DNA of 64,000 nucleotides from Micromonospora_H sonneratiae (GCF_042679305.1 NZ_JBHTMP010000037.1:1-64000), one strand, 5' to 3'. Shown: positions 48,820 through 59,374, numbered from the stretch's first letter. Numbers and translations are program-made. The notes: generated by a model not told the origin, from the sequence alone.

Positions 48820-50226
48820 TCAGTAGGCGCGGGCCAGGATCGCGACCAGGTCCGGCTCGTCCTCCGAGTCCGGAACCGAGCCGTCCGCCCGGACCAGGCA
48901 GCGTACGGTCACGCCCTTGCCGTTGGCCTCCGTCTCACCGGCCGGCCCGACCTCCGACCACGGCACCCGGGCCCACCCGGTCGCCGCCGCCTCGATCGCC
49001 TCGGCCAGGGTCTGCACCGTCACCGTCCGCGACTCGCGCAGCGCCAGCGCCTCGTCGTGCAGGGACTGCTGGTCGGCCTCCAGGGCGGCCAGCACCGCGG
49101 CCACCACGTCGGTCACCGGCACCGGGGTCTTCGACCCGTTGGTACGCCGTACCAGCACCGCGTTACCGGCAGCGAGATCGCGGGGACCGACCTCGACGCG
49201 TACCGGATAGCCCTTGAGCTCGGCATCGACGGCCCGGCGGCCGAACGGGGTGTCGGTACGGTCGTCGAGCCCGACCCGGACCCCGGCGTCGCGCAGCGCG
49301 TCGCGCAGCTTCGCCGCCGCCTCGGCCACCCCGTCACCGGCCTTGACCACCATGATGTGCGCCTGCACCGGAGCCAGCCGGGGCGGCACCCGCAGCCCGT
49401 TGTCGTCCCCGTGCACCATGATCAGACCACCGAGCATCCGGGTGGAGGTGCCCCAGGAGGTGGTCCAGGCGTGCTCGACGCTGCCGGCCGCCGAGGTGAA
49501 GGTCATGTCGAAGGCCTTGGCGAAGTTCTGCCCCAACTCGTGGCTGGTGCCCAGTTGCAGCGCCTTGCCGTCACCCATCATGCCTTCACAGGTGTAGGTG
49601 GCGGTGGCACCGGCGAACCGCTCCCGGGCGGTCTTCAGCCCGACCAGCACCGGGATGCCCAGTTCCCGCACCATGAAGTCCTCGTAGACCTCGTGCAGGA
49701 TCCGGCGGGCGTAGGCACGGGCGTCGGCCTCGTCGACGTGCGCGGTGTGCCCCTCCTGCCAGAGGAACTCGCTGGTCCGCAGGAAGATCCGGGGCCGCAT
49801 TTCCCAACGCACCACGTTCGCCCACTGGTTCAGCAGCAGCGGCAGGTCCCGGTAGGAGCCGATCCACTTGGCCATGAACTCGCCGATGACCGTCTCGCTG
49901 GTGGGCCGGACCACCACCGGCTCGGCAAGCTGCTTGCCGCCACCGTGGGTCACCACGGCCAACTCCGGCGAGAAGCCCTCGACGTGCTCGGCCTCCCGCT
50001 TCAGGTAGCTCTCCGGGATGAACAGCGGGAAGTACGCGTTCTCCGCGCCGGCTGCCTTGATCCGGGCGTCCATCTCGGCCTGCATCCGCTCCCAGATGGC
50101 GTAGCCGGCCGGTCGGATGACCATGGTCCCCCGCACCGGCCCGTTGTCGGCGAGCTGAGCCTTGGCGATCAGGTCCTGGTACCAGCGGGGAAAGTCCTCC
50201 GCCCGGGGAGTGAGCACACGTGCCAT
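48820..50226 (-). CDS. proS: Prolyl-tRNA synthetase, archaeal/eukaryal-type
   Basis: A 468-residue class II synthetase of the short, archaeal-like ProRS (ProS type 3) lineage. Motif 2 region: RPTSETVIGEFMAKWIGSYRDLPLLLNQWANVVRWEMRPRIFLRTSEFLWQEGHTAH. Motif 3: GTSTRMLGGLIMVHGDDNGLRVPPRLAP. The anticodon-binding domain and a reduced C-terminal region ending in Tyr follow, as in this lineage. It lacks the INS editing domain of bacterial-type ProRS (about 580 residues in M. tuberculosis). It charges tRNA-Pro; whether it is the sole ProRS cannot be told from this window. Confidence 0.93.
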   Translation of the reverse strand: MARVLTPRAEDFPRWYQDLIAKAQLADNGPVRGTMVIRPAGYAIWERMQAEMDARIKAAGAENAYFPLFIPESYLKREAEHVEGFSPELAVVTHGGGKQLAEPVVVRPTSETVIGEFMAKWIGSYRDLPLLLNQWANVVRWEMRPRIFLRTSEFLWQEGHTAHVDEADARAYARRILHEVYEDFMVRELGIPVLVGLKTARERFAGATATYTCEGMMGDGKALQLGTSHELGQNFAKAFDMTFTSAAGSVEHAWTTSWGTSTRMLGGLIMVHGDDNGLRVPPRLAPVQAHIMVVKAGDGVAEAAAKLRDALRDAGVRVGLDDRTDTPFGRRAVDAELKGYPVRVEVGPRDLAAGNAVLVRRTNGSKTPVPVTDVVAAVLAALEADQQSLHDEALALRESRTVTVQTLAEAIEAAATGWARVPWSEVGPAGETEANGKGVTVRCLVRADGSVPDSEDEPDLVAILARAY

Positions 50227-50382
50227 GACCGCACATCCTATTCGCCGCCATGTCCCCTCCGGTGACCTGGTGGCCTCCTACGCCATGTCAGCCCGCGTGG
50301 GCCGTCCCACCGCGGTCCGGAGACCGTCCGTGCCTGCCCCAGCGCCCCCACCCCGTACGGGTCGACCGAGAAGGGGCGGGCG

Positions 50383-51462
50383 TCAGCGGATCACCCGGCC
50401 GCGCAGGACGATCCGGCGGGGATCGCGTACCACCCGCAGGTCGAGGCGCGGATCGCTGTCGTAGACCACCAGGTCGGCGAGGCCCCCCTCGACCAGACCG
50501 GGGAAGCCGAGCCAGTCCCGGGCTCCCCAGGAGGCCGCCCGCAGGACGTCGACGGCGGACATGCCGGCCTTCTCGTGCAGCAGCAACATCTCGGTAGCCG
50601 CCAGCCCGTGGGCGATCCCCCCGCCCGCGTCGGTGCCCAGGTAGATCGGCACCCCGGCCTCGTACGCCGAGCGCACCACCCCGGGGAAGCCGTCGCGCAG
50701 GGCCAGCATGTGGTCGGCGTACGCGGGGAACTTCTCCCGGGCCCGCTCGGCGATGGAGCCGAAGGTCTGAATGTTGATCATTGTCGGCACCAGCGCGGTT
50801 CCCCGTCTGGCCATCTCGTCGATCAGGTCCAGGCTCAGCCCGGTACCGTGCTCGACCGAGTCCACCCCGGCCCGCACCATGGTCGCGACGGCCGACTCGG
50901 AGAAGGTGTGCACCGCCATCCGCGCACCGGCCGCGTGCGCGGCCCGGACGGCGGCGGCCATCGTCTCCGCATCCCAGGCCGGCGCGAGGTCACCGGCGTC
51001 GCGTTCGATCCAGTCGCCGACCAGTTTGACCCAGCCGCTGCCCGCCCGGGCCTGCTCGGCCACGGTGGCGGCGACCTCGGCCGCCGGCACCTCCACGCCG
51101 ATGTCACGCAGGTAGCGCCTGGGCGGCGCGACGTGCCGGCCGGCGCGGGCCAGTCGCGGCAGGTCGGGGTCGTCCGCCAACTCGGGGTACGGGTACGGCG
51201 AGCCGGCGTCCCGGATGGCCAGCACACCCGCGTCCCGGTCGAGTACAGCCAGCTCCCGGGCCTGGTCCAGTGAGCTGATCGGGGCGCCCCCCGGAGCGAT
51301 GCCGATGTGGCAGTGCGCGTCGACCAGTCCGGGCAGGACGAAGCCGCCGTCGCTGACGGTCCGTGCCCCGGGGACCGGGTCGTACGTCACCCGGTCGCCG
51401 ACCAGCCACAGGTCGCGTACCTCGTCGTCGGGCAGGACCACACCGCGCACATGCAAAGCCAT
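50383..51462 (-). CDS. Amidohydrolase family protein
   Basis: A 359-residue TIM-barrel metal hydrolase related to imidazolonepropionase and the prolidase-like group. It has LPGLVDAHCHIGI (HxH), WVKLVGDW (possible carbamylated Lys), MAVHTFSESAV, VEHGTGLS, YLGTDAGGGIAHGLAATEMLLL (Asp ligand) and the C-terminal cap strand LADLVVYDSDP. It lies downstream of ffh like Rv2915c in M. tuberculosis. Substrate unknown. I chose ATG at 51462, with AGGA upstream, rather than GTG at 51468. Confidence 0.92.
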   Translation of the reverse strand: MALHVRGVVLPDDEVRDLWLVGDRVTYDPVPGARTVSDGGFVLPGLVDAHCHIGIAPGGAPISSLDQARELAVLDRDAGVLAIRDAGSPYPYPELADDPDLPRLARAGRHVAPPRRYLRDIGVEVPAAEVAATVAEQARAGSGWVKLVGDWIERDAGDLAPAWDAETMAAAVRAAHAAGARMAVHTFSESAVATMVRAGVDSVEHGTGLSLDLIDEMARRGTALVPTMINIQTFGSIAERAREKFPAYADHMLALRDGFPGVVRSAYEAGVPIYLGTDAGGGIAHGLAATEMLLLHEKAGMSAVDVLRAASWGARDWLGFPGLVEGGLADLVVYDSDPRLDLRVVRDPRRIVLRGRVIR

Positions 51463-51509
51463 GTGCACAGTCCTACCTGATCACGCCTCGCCACGCTCGC
51501 ACCGGCTGG

Positions 51510-51545
51510 CCGGACGGCCGACCAGAGAACCGGACGGCCGACCAG
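51510..51545. repeat. Two direct 16-base repeats
   Basis: CCGGACGGCCGACCAG occurs at 51510-51525 and 51530-51545, between ffh and the amidohydrolase gene. The unit contains the palindrome CGGCCG. No function is evident. Confidence 0.6.
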
Positions 51546-51565
51546 GGATCAGTGCCGATCAGCGA

Positions 51566-53110
51566 TCAGTCTTCCTTGTCCCGCTTGGTCAGCTTGCCGA
51601 AGTCGAGCTTGGGCAGCTTGAACCCGGGCGGCAGGCCCTGGCCACCGGCCAACGCGTTCGGGTCCAGGCCCGGCGGCAGTTGCGGCATCCCACCCGGGAA
51701 TCCACCGCCGACCGGCCCGGCCGCGCGCTGCCGGCCGCCACCCTTCGTACCCTTGCGCTTGTTCTTCGGCGACTTCGTCGCCTTGCGCCGGCCGCCGGGC
51801 AGGCCCATCATCCCGCCCATCTGCTTCATCATCTTCTGCGCGTCAGCGAAGCGGTTGAGCAGCTGGTTGACGTCCATGACGGTCACGCCGGAACCGTTGG
51901 CGATCCGGGCCCGGCGGGAACCGTTGATGATCTTCGGGTTGGTCCGCTCGCCCGGGGTCATCGAACGGATGATCGCGGTGACCTTGTCGAAGTGCTTGTC
52001 GTCGACCTCGGCCAACTGGTCCTTCATCTGGCCCATGCCGGGCATCATCGCCAGCACGTTCGCGATCGGGCCCATCCGCCGGACGGCGATGAGCTGGTCG
52101 AGGAAGTCCTCCAGGGTGAACTGCTCGCCGCCCATGAGCTTGGCGGTCATCTTCTCCTTCTGATCGGCGTCGAAGGCCTGCTCGGCCTGCTCGATCAGAG
52201 TCAGCACGTCACCCATGCCCAGAATCCGGCTGGCCATCCGGTCCGGGTGGAAGACGTCGAAGTCCTCCAGCTTCTCACCGGTGGAGGCGAACAGGATCGG
52301 CTGGCCGGTGACCTCCCGTACGGACAGCGCCGCACCGCCCCGGGCGTCGCCGTCGAGCTTGGAGAGCACGACACCGGTGATGCCGACGCCGTCGCGGAAC
52401 GCCTCGGCGGTGCGGACCGCGTCCTGACCGACCATCGCGTCGATGACGAAGATGACCTCGTCGGGGTTGACCGCGGCACGGATGGCGGCGGCCTGGGCCA
52501 TCATCTCCGCGTCGATACCCAGCCGACCGGCGGTGTCGACGATGACGATGTCGCGGGCCGCCCGCTTGGCGTGCTCGATCGACGCCTTGGCCACCTGCAC
52601 CGGGTCACCCACCCCGTTGCCCGGCTCCGGGGCGTACACCTCGACCCCGGCCCGGCCACCGAGCACCTGGAGCTGCCCGACCGCGTTGGGGCGTTGCAGG
52701 TCGGCGGCGACCAGCAGCGGCTGGTGGCCCTGGGACTTGAGCCAGCGGGCCAGCTTGCCGGCCAGGGTCGTCTTACCCGAACCCTGCAGACCGGCCAGCA
52801 TGATCACGGTCGGCGGCTGCTTGGCGAACTGCAACCGGCGGTTCTCGCCGCCGAGGACGCCGACCAGCTCCTCGTGCACGATCTTGATGACCTGTTGGGC
52901 GGGGTTGAGCGCCTGGGAGACCTCGGCACCACGTGCCCGCTCCTTGATCCGGGCGATGAACCCCTTGACAACCGGCAGGGCTACGTCCGCCTCCAGCAGC
53001 GCCAGCCGGATCTCCCGGGCGGTGGCGTCGATGTCGGCGTCGGTGAGCCGCCCCTTGCCGCGAAGCTTGGTGAAGATCCCGGAAAGGCGGTCGCTCAAGG
53101 TGTCAAACAC
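51566..53110 (-). CDS. ffh: Signal recognition particle protein Ffh
   Basis: Ffh, 514 residues, binds 4.5S RNA and signal sequences. The N-domain precedes the G-domain with GLQGSGKTTLAGKLARWL, DTAGRLGIDAEMM and SKLDGDARGG. The methionine-rich M-domain has MGPIANVLAMMPGMGQMKDQ, GERTNPKIINGSRRARIANGSG and NRFADAQKMMKQMGGMM, followed by a basic, Gly/Pro-rich tail. GTG start. FtsY, its receptor, is encoded about 9 kb away on the same strand. Confidence 0.98.
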   Translation of the reverse strand: MFDTLSDRLSGIFTKLRGKGRLTDADIDATAREIRLALLEADVALPVVKGFIARIKERARGAEVSQALNPAQQVIKIVHEELVGVLGGENRRLQFAKQPPTVIMLAGLQGSGKTTLAGKLARWLKSQGHQPLLVAADLQRPNAVGQLQVLGGRAGVEVYAPEPGNGVGDPVQVAKASIEHAKRAARDIVIVDTAGRLGIDAEMMAQAAAIRAAVNPDEVIFVIDAMVGQDAVRTAEAFRDGVGITGVVLSKLDGDARGGAALSVREVTGQPILFASTGEKLEDFDVFHPDRMASRILGMGDVLTLIEQAEQAFDADQKEKMTAKLMGGEQFTLEDFLDQLIAVRRMGPIANVLAMMPGMGQMKDQLAEVDDKHFDKVTAIIRSMTPGERTNPKIINGSRRARIANGSGVTVMDVNQLLNRFADAQKMMKQMGGMMGLPGGRRKATKSPKNKRKGTKGGGRQRAAGPVGGGFPGGMPQLPPGLDPNALAGGQGLPPGFKLPKLDFGKLTKRDKED

Positions 53111-53297
53111 GACGTAACATCCCGTTTGTCAAAATTCCCGTGGACAGAACGTGGCCGGCGTACGTACCCGACCGGCCATCGCAAGGGTAGCGGCCCACCA
53201 CACCAGCCGCTGCCATCCGCCCTCCCCTGCCCACGTACGACCGACCACGTCCAGGATCACACCCGGCAGCACCGACGAGTCACCGCTGCCGATCGGA

Positions 53298-53954
53298 TCA
53301 CCGGTCGACCAGCCCGGACTGGTACGCGAACACGACCAGTTGCGCCCGGTCCCGGGCCCCGAGCTTGCCCATCGCCCGACTCACGTGGGTACGGGCGGTC
53401 GCCGGGCTGACCACCAGCCGAAGGGCGATCTCCTCGTTACTCAACCCCTCGCCGACCAGTCCGACGATCTCGCGTTCCCGGTCGGTGAGGGTGCCCAACC
53501 GGGGATGCGGTCGGGGCACCCGCGACGGACGGGTGGCGAACTCCCGTACCACCCGACGGGTCACCGACGGGGAGAGCAGCGCCTCCCCGGCGGCCACCAC
53601 GCGGATCGCCCGCAACAACTCGACCGGCCTGGTGTCCTTGATCAGGAAACCGCTGGCCCCGTACCGCAGGGCGTCGAAGACGTACTCGTCCAACTCGAAG
53701 GTGGTAAGGACGATCACCCGGGTAGCCGACGTCGCCGGGTCCCTGGCGATCCGCCGGGTGGCCTCGATCCCGTCGATGCCCGGCATCCGTACGTCCATCA
53801 GCACCACGTCCGGGCGCACACTGCGGGCCAGTTCCACCGCCCGTAGGCCATCGGCCGCCTCCCCGGCCACGGTCAGATCGTCCTCGCTCTCCACCAGGCT
53901 GCGTAGCCCGATCCGGATGAGATCCTGGTCGTCGGCGATCAGCACACTGGTCAC
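53298..53954 (-). CDS. NarL/LuxR-type response regulator
   Basis: A 218-residue response regulator with a receiver domain (VLIADDQDLIRIGLRSLV, phospho-acceptor Asp54 in VVLMDVRMPG, Thr and Lys in VLTTFELDEYV and GFLIKDTRP). The LuxR-type DNA-binding domain is LTDREREIVGLVGEGLSNEE, IALRLVVSPATARTHVSRAM. The GTG start overlaps the kinase stop as GTGA, so it is coupled to the kinase. It probably controls the ABC transporter encoded upstream in the same direction. Confidence 0.95.
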   Translation of the reverse strand: MTSVLIADDQDLIRIGLRSLVESEDDLTVAGEAADGLRAVELARSVRPDVVLMDVRMPGIDGIEATRRIARDPATSATRVIVLTTFELDEYVFDALRYGASGFLIKDTRPVELLRAIRVVAAGEALLSPSVTRRVVREFATRPSRVPRPHPRLGTLTDREREIVGLVGEGLSNEEIALRLVVSPATARTHVSRAMGKLGARDRAQLVVFAYQSGLVDR

Positions 53955-55285
53955 GGGCGCTCCCACACGGGCAGTGTGGCGTACACCCGGAAACCGCCAC
54001 CGGCCATGGGCCCGACGACGAACGTCCCGCCGAGCGCGACGGCCCGCTCCCGCATCCCGACGAGACCATGTCCGACGACCGGGTCCGGTGACCCGGACCG
54101 GCGCTGCTGCCCGGGCTGCCGTCGTGGTACGGCACTCCCGGTGTCGGTGACCTCGACGGTCACCTCGTCCTCGCCCCGGTGCACCCGGACCAGCGCGGTC
54201 GCCGCGCCGGCATGCCGTACGACGTTGGTCAGCGACTCCTGGACGATCCGGTACGCCGCCAGGTCGACGGCCGCCGGTAGATCCGGCCGCTGACCGGTGA
54301 CCACCACCCGAACCGACAGTCCGGCCGTGGCCAACCGGTCCCGCAGGACGTCGAGTTGGTCCAGCCCGGGTACCGGTGCCCGGGATTCCCGGCTGACCAG
54401 GTCCGGCGAGCCGACCAGGTCCGACGGGCTGACCGCGTCCGGCGAGCCGACCAGGTCCGACGGGCTGACCGGATCACCGCTCGACCGGGCAACCGGATCG
54501 TGGCCGGGACCATGGCCGGGATCGGCGCCCCACTGGCCGGGCGGGCCGGGCACGGTACGGTCGTCGTCCGTGGACCGGCCGGTGCCCGGGGCACGGACGA
54601 CCGACAGCGTGACCCGCAACTCGTCGAGCGCCTCCCGGCTCGTCCGGCTGATCGCGGCCAGCGCCTCCTCGGCCTGCCCCGGTCGTTTCGCCAACAGGTG
54701 CAGGGCGATCTCGGCCTGCATGTTTATCGCCGCCAACCCGTGGCCGACCACGTCGTGCACCTCCTGGGCGATCCGCAGCCGCTCGTCGTACGCCCGCTGC
54801 CGGAGCCGTTCCTCACGGTCCCGCGCGGCCGTCTCCCGACCGACCCGTACGGTGGCTCCGACCGCGAACGGCACCACGATCCAGGCCGCCACCGGAAGGA
54901 CCTCCGCCAGTTCGACTCGTCCCGTCACGGTGTGCAGCAGCACGACCGGCAACGCCAGGCCACCGGCGGCCAACGCCCGGCGCATCGGCACCGACACCGC
55001 CACCGTGTAGCCGGCCACCGCCAGCGAGACCAGGATCGGCCCGTACGGCAGGTTGAGCAGCAGGTAGACCCCGGTGACCAGGGCCGTGCCGGCCAGCGTG
55101 GTCACCGGCCAGCGCCGACGTACGACCAGCATGGCGGCAACGGCGGCGGCCAGTCCCAGGGCGATCCCGTCGACCCGGGCCGTGCCGGGCTGGTTCGCGC
55201 CCGCCGGCCCGGTGCCGATCACGCTGATCAGGATCAACGCCAGCGCCAGCGAGGCGTCGACGACCCAGTTGCGGGTACGCATCAC
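53951..55285 (-). CDS. NarL-type sensor histidine kinase
   Basis: A 444-residue kinase. Five or six transmembrane helices in the first 130 residues have almost no extracytoplasmic loop, typical of intramembrane-sensing kinases. The HisKA_3 box RIAQEVHDVVGHGLAAINMQAEIALHLL carries the phosphorylated His. A C-terminal HATPase has IVQESLTNVVRHAGAATALV and VVGHGLVGMRERAVALGGTF. A long Gly/Pro/Asp/Ser insert between the two contains repeats of SPSDLVGSPD(A/L)V. Start is GTG 55285 or ATG 55282. It lies 10 bases after the ABC permease stop. Confidence 0.94.
   Translation of the reverse strand: MMRTRNWVVDASLALALILISVIGTGPAGANQPGTARVDGIALGLAAAVAAMLVVRRRWPVTTLAGTALVTGVYLLLNLPYGPILVSLAVAGYTVAVSVPMRRALAAGGLALPVVLLHTVTGRVELAEVLPVAAWIVVPFAVGATVRVGRETAARDREERLRQRAYDERLRIAQEVHDVVGHGLAAINMQAEIALHLLAKRPGQAEEALAAISRTSREALDELRVTLSVVRAPGTGRSTDDDRTVPGPPGQWGADPGHGPGHDPVARSSGDPVSPSDLVGSPDAVSPSDLVGSPDLVSRESRAPVPGLDQLDVLRDRLATAGLSVRVVVTGQRPDLPAAVDLAAYRIVQESLTNVVRHAGAATALVRVHRGEDEVTVEVTDTGSAVPRRQPGQQRRSGSPDPVVGHGLVGMRERAVALGGTFVVGPMAGGGFRVYATLPVWERP
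54390..54473 (-). repeat. 36-base tandem repeat in histidine kinase gene
   Basis: Two near-perfect 36-base units (TCCGGCGAG starts at 54402 and 54438) encode SPSDLVGSPDAV/L in the linker between the HisKA and HATPase domains, preceded by a half unit. Confidence 0.75.
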
Positions 55286-55294
55286 GGCACGCTC

Positions 55295-56105
55295 TCACAC
55301 CACGTCCCGACGGCGCAGCAGCGCACCGGCGACGACGACGAAGCCGACCAGGTACGCCGCCACCACCACGGTCGCCTGCCCACCGCCGGTCAACTCCGCG
55401 ACCCCTGGCGTGTCCGGGGACGAGCCGAGTGCGGCGGCCAGCGAACCGGCGTTCGGACCGGGCAGCGCCTTCTGCATGTCCGCGACCCAGGGCAGCAACG
55501 GAGCGACGACCGCCGCCAGCAGGTTCTGCACCGCCAGCAGCCAGACCAGGCCGAGGCCGATGGGCAACGCCACACCACGGTAGGCCACCGCCAGCAGCAC
55601 GCCGAGCATCGCCCACATGCTGGCGATCAGCCATCCGGCACCGACACCGACGACCAGCTCACCCAAGGACGGCCAGTCCACCGGCTGGGCCTCGGCTCCG
55701 GCGATCAGCAGGCTCGTCACGGCACCGACCGTGAACAGGGCGAGCACCAGCACCAGGGTCGCGACGGCCAGGGCCAGCAGCTTGCCCCCGTACACCGCCA
55801 GCCGGGTCGGTCCCTGCATGAGCAGGGTCTTCCAGGTTCCCCAGCCGTACTCCCCTCCGACCACCAGGACGGCGAGGATGAGCGCGATCGCCCCGAGGAA
55901 GACGGGCAGCGCACCGATCGAGTTGCCGACGAGTTCGCTGGTCCGCAACTGGTCGAACGCCCGGTCGCTGAGCACCCCGCCGGAACCGTCGAGATAGGCG
56001 GCGTACGGGGCCAGGTAGGTGAAGACCAGGCTGAGCACCAGTGCCACGGCCAGCAGCAGCCAGCTTGCCGGTCGCTTGGCCAGCTTGAACAGTTCAGTGC
56101 CGCAA

Positions 56106-56116
<11 letters not shown>
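55295..56116 (-). CDS. ABC-2 type transporter permease
   Basis: A 273-residue membrane protein with about six helices: LAKRPASWLLLAVALVLSLVFTYLA, NSIGALPVFLGAIALILAVLVVGGEYGWGTWKTLLMQGP (the conserved E-x-x-x-G-T motif of ABC-2 permeases), and later LALAVATLVLVLALFTVGAV. ATG at 56116 overlaps the ATPase stop by 11 bases. Together with the ATPase it forms an exporter of the antibiotic-resistance (BcrAB-like) type. Confidence 0.9.
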
Positions 56117-57011
<895 letters not shown>

Positions 57012-57116
57012 GCCCGTCACTGTGCCGTCGGTGCGGCCCCGGCTCGTCCGACGACGGGCGGCACTGCGCGTACGTCATCGGACGTAGTCGCCCGACGTGG
57101 CCACCGGGGTGGCTGC

Positions 57117-59369
57117 TCAGACCACGGCGAGTACGGCGGCTTCCAGGCGGGCCCGCTCGTCGTCGGACGGCCAACCGCCGACGAGGTAGAAGACGTCGAC
57201 CACGTCACCGCCGAGCGTGGCGATCCGGGCCGCCCGGACCAGGGCACCCGCCTCGTCCAGCGCGGCACACACGCGGTGCAGCAGCCCGGGGGCGTCGGCG
57301 GCCCGCAACTCCAGCAGCACCGCGTCGGTGGCCGCGTCCCGGTGCCAGACCACCTTCGGCCCGGCACCGACCGGCCCACCGACCGACGTACGGCGGCGCA
57401 GCCGGGCCAGTACCGACGGGTCACCGGTGACCGCCCGACGCAGGTCGGCGGTGAGTGTCACGGGGTCGGGTGGGCTGCCATGACGCGGCTGGACCCGGCA
57501 CTCGACCAACGCCCGTCCGTCCACCGTGGCGGCGTCGGCGGCCAGCACGTCGAGCCGGTGCAGGGCCAGGCAACCGGCGACCGTGGCCAGCAGGCCGCGT
57601 CGGTCGGTCGCGGCCACCGCCACCCGGCCGTCGGAGAGGTGTACGGCGGGCAGCGGCCCGGCCACCAACGCCGGATCGGGTCGTGGTGGGGCGGGTGGCG
57701 AGCCGGTGTCGAGGGTGGTGCGTACCCGGCGGACCAGCTCGGCGACCAGCCGGGCCTTCCAGTCCGACCAGGCGATCGGGCCGGTCGCCCGGGCGTCGGC
57801 CTGCCCGAGCGCGTGCAGCAGCTCCAGTGTCCCGACGTCTCCGACCGCCTCGGCCACAGCGGAGATCGTCACCGGGTCACCGAGGTCCCGTCGGGTGGCC
57901 ACCTCGGGCAGGAGCAGGTGCAGTCGGACGAGTTTCTCGACCATCCCGGTATCGGCCGGCGGTAGGCCCATCCGGCCCGCGATATCGGCGGCGATGGGCG
58001 CGCCAACGACACTGTGGTCGCCGTCGAGGCCCTTCCCGACGTCGTGCAGGAGCGCGGTGATCAGCAGCAGGTCGGGTCGGTCCACGTCCCGGGTGTGCCC
58101 GCCGGCTTCGGCGGCGGTCTGCACCAGGTGCCGGTCCAGGGTGAACCGGTGGGCCGGGTTGTGCTGGGGCAGGCTGCGCATCCGGGGCCACTCCGGCAGC
58201 CAGCTGTCGACCAGTCCGTACCGGTCACAGGTCTCCCAGGTCGGCACCAGGCCGGGGCCGGCACCGAGCAGGGTGACCAGCGCGGCGCGGGCGGCCGGCG
58301 GCCAGGGGGTCGGCAGCGGCGGGCAGTAGGCGGCCAGCCATTCGCAGGTGGCCCGGGCGATCGGCAGCCGGGTGCTGGCGGCTGCGGCGGCGACCCGCAG
58401 CGACAGGCTCGGATCGGGACGGGCACCGATGGCGGTACGGGCCAGCACCAGTTCCCCGTCGTGTTCGACCACGTCCCGGGCGACCGGTCGGCGTAGCGGC
58501 CGGCCGTCGGCTCCCCGAGGTCGCCCGGAGCGCAGCCGGTCGGCGGCCCGCCACGCGTCGGTCAGGGCGTGGCTGACCGTACGGGCGTCGCCGGCCACCC
58601 GGCGCAGCAGCGTGTCCGGATCGTCCAGCCCGAGCAGGTCGGCCACGGTAGCCCGCTCCTGGGCGATCAGCCGGTCCACCCGTCGACCGGTTGCGATGTG
58701 CAGGGCGTCCCGGGTGTCGAGCAGTCGCCGGTGCGCCGCCCGTACGGCCGGGCGCAGGGTGTCACTGATCCCGGCGTACGCGATGGCCCGCAGCAGCCCG
58801 ACGTCGCGCAACCCGCCGGCGGCCTCCTTGAGGTCGCCCTCGAGCAGGAAGGCCAGCTCCCCGTGGGCCTGCCAGCGGGCGGTGGTCACCTCGCGCAGGG
58901 CGGGCAACCGTTTCACGGCGGTACGCCGCCACTGCTCACCGGCGGCGGCGATCAGCCGGGCGGAGAGGTCCGGATCGCCGGCCAGGTGCCGGGCGTCGAG
59001 CAGCCCGAGGGCGACCTTCACGTCGTCGGCGGCCACCGTCAGCGCCTCGTCGGGGGTACGGACCGAATGGTCCAGGGCGACCCGGGCGTCCCAGATCGGG
59101 TACCAGAGCCCGGCCGCCAGTTCGTCGATGCCGGGCACGCCGGCATGCAACAGCACCAGGTCGACGTCGCCGTACGGGGCGCACTCCCGTCGCCCGAGCC
59201 CGCCGACCGCGACCAGTGCCACGCCGCTCCGGTCGGCGGGCAGCAGCCCGGCCAGCCAGGCGTCGAGCGTCGCGGCCCGGGTGGCCCTACCCGCCCCGTT
59301 GATCGAGAGGTTCGCGTCGTCCGGACCGGTACCGGCTGACGCCGCTCTCTTGATCAACGGGGCGGACAC
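57117..59369 (-). CDS. glnD: [Protein-PII] uridylyltransferase GlnD
   Basis: GlnD, about 750 residues, modifies PII in response to glutamine. The nucleotidyltransferase domain begins VALVAVGGLGRRECAPYGDVDLVLLHAG. An HD domain follows (LLLITALLHDVGKGLDGDHSVVG), then two C-terminal ACT domains (VAVAATDRRGLLATVAGCLAL; LLELRAADAPGLLHRVCAAL). In actinobacteria GlnD may adenylylate rather than uridylylate PII. The start is uncertain: GTG 59369 lies 5 bases after the glnB stop, while the open frame continues to 59441 inside glnB. The first ~25 residues from 59369 are encoded by a palindromic repeat. Confidence 0.93.
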   Translation of the reverse strand: MSAPLIKRAASAGTGPDDANLSINGAGRATRAATLDAWLAGLLPADRSGVALVAVGGLGRRECAPYGDVDLVLLHAGVPGIDELAAGLWYPIWDARVALDHSVRTPDEALTVAADDVKVALGLLDARHLAGDPDLSARLIAAAGEQWRRTAVKRLPALREVTTARWQAHGELAFLLEGDLKEAAGGLRDVGLLRAIAYAGISDTLRPAVRAAHRRLLDTRDALHIATGRRVDRLIAQERATVADLLGLDDPDTLLRRVAGDARTVSHALTDAWRAADRLRSGRPRGADGRPLRRPVARDVVEHDGELVLARTAIGARPDPSLSLRVAAAAASTRLPIARATCEWLAAYCPPLPTPWPPAARAALVTLLGAGPGLVPTWETCDRYGLVDSWLPEWPRMRSLPQHNPAHRFTLDRHLVQTAAEAGGHTRDVDRPDLLLITALLHDVGKGLDGDHSVVGAPIAADIAGRMGLPPADTGMVEKLVRLHLLLPEVATRRDLGDPVTISAVAEAVGDVGTLELLHALGQADARATGPIAWSDWKARLVAELVRRVRTTLDTGSPPAPPRPDPALVAGPLPAVHLSDGRVAVAATDRRGLLATVAGCLALHRLDVLAADAATVDGRALVECRVQPRHGSPPDPVTLTADLRRAVTGDPSVLARLRRRTSVGGPVGAGPKVVWHRDAATDAVLLELRAADAPGLLHRVCAALDEAGALVRAARIATLGGDVVDVFYLVGGWPSDDERARLEAAVLAVV
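59291..59365. repeat. Palindromic repeat inside the glnD start
   Basis: CCGCCCCGTTGATCGAGAG (59291-59309) and CTCTTGATCAACGGGGCGG (59347-59365) pair over 19 bases with one mismatch. The core GTTGATC(A/G)AGAGGTT(T/C)GCGTC is shared with the palindrome at 3213-3299, so it is a second member of one repeat family. Confidence 0.75.
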
Positions 59370-59374
59370 GGGGG

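Noticed and set aside
51215..53410. A 731-codon plus-strand open frame opposite ffh
   Set aside because: It is antisense to a clear ffh gene, low-complexity, without domain or RBS.
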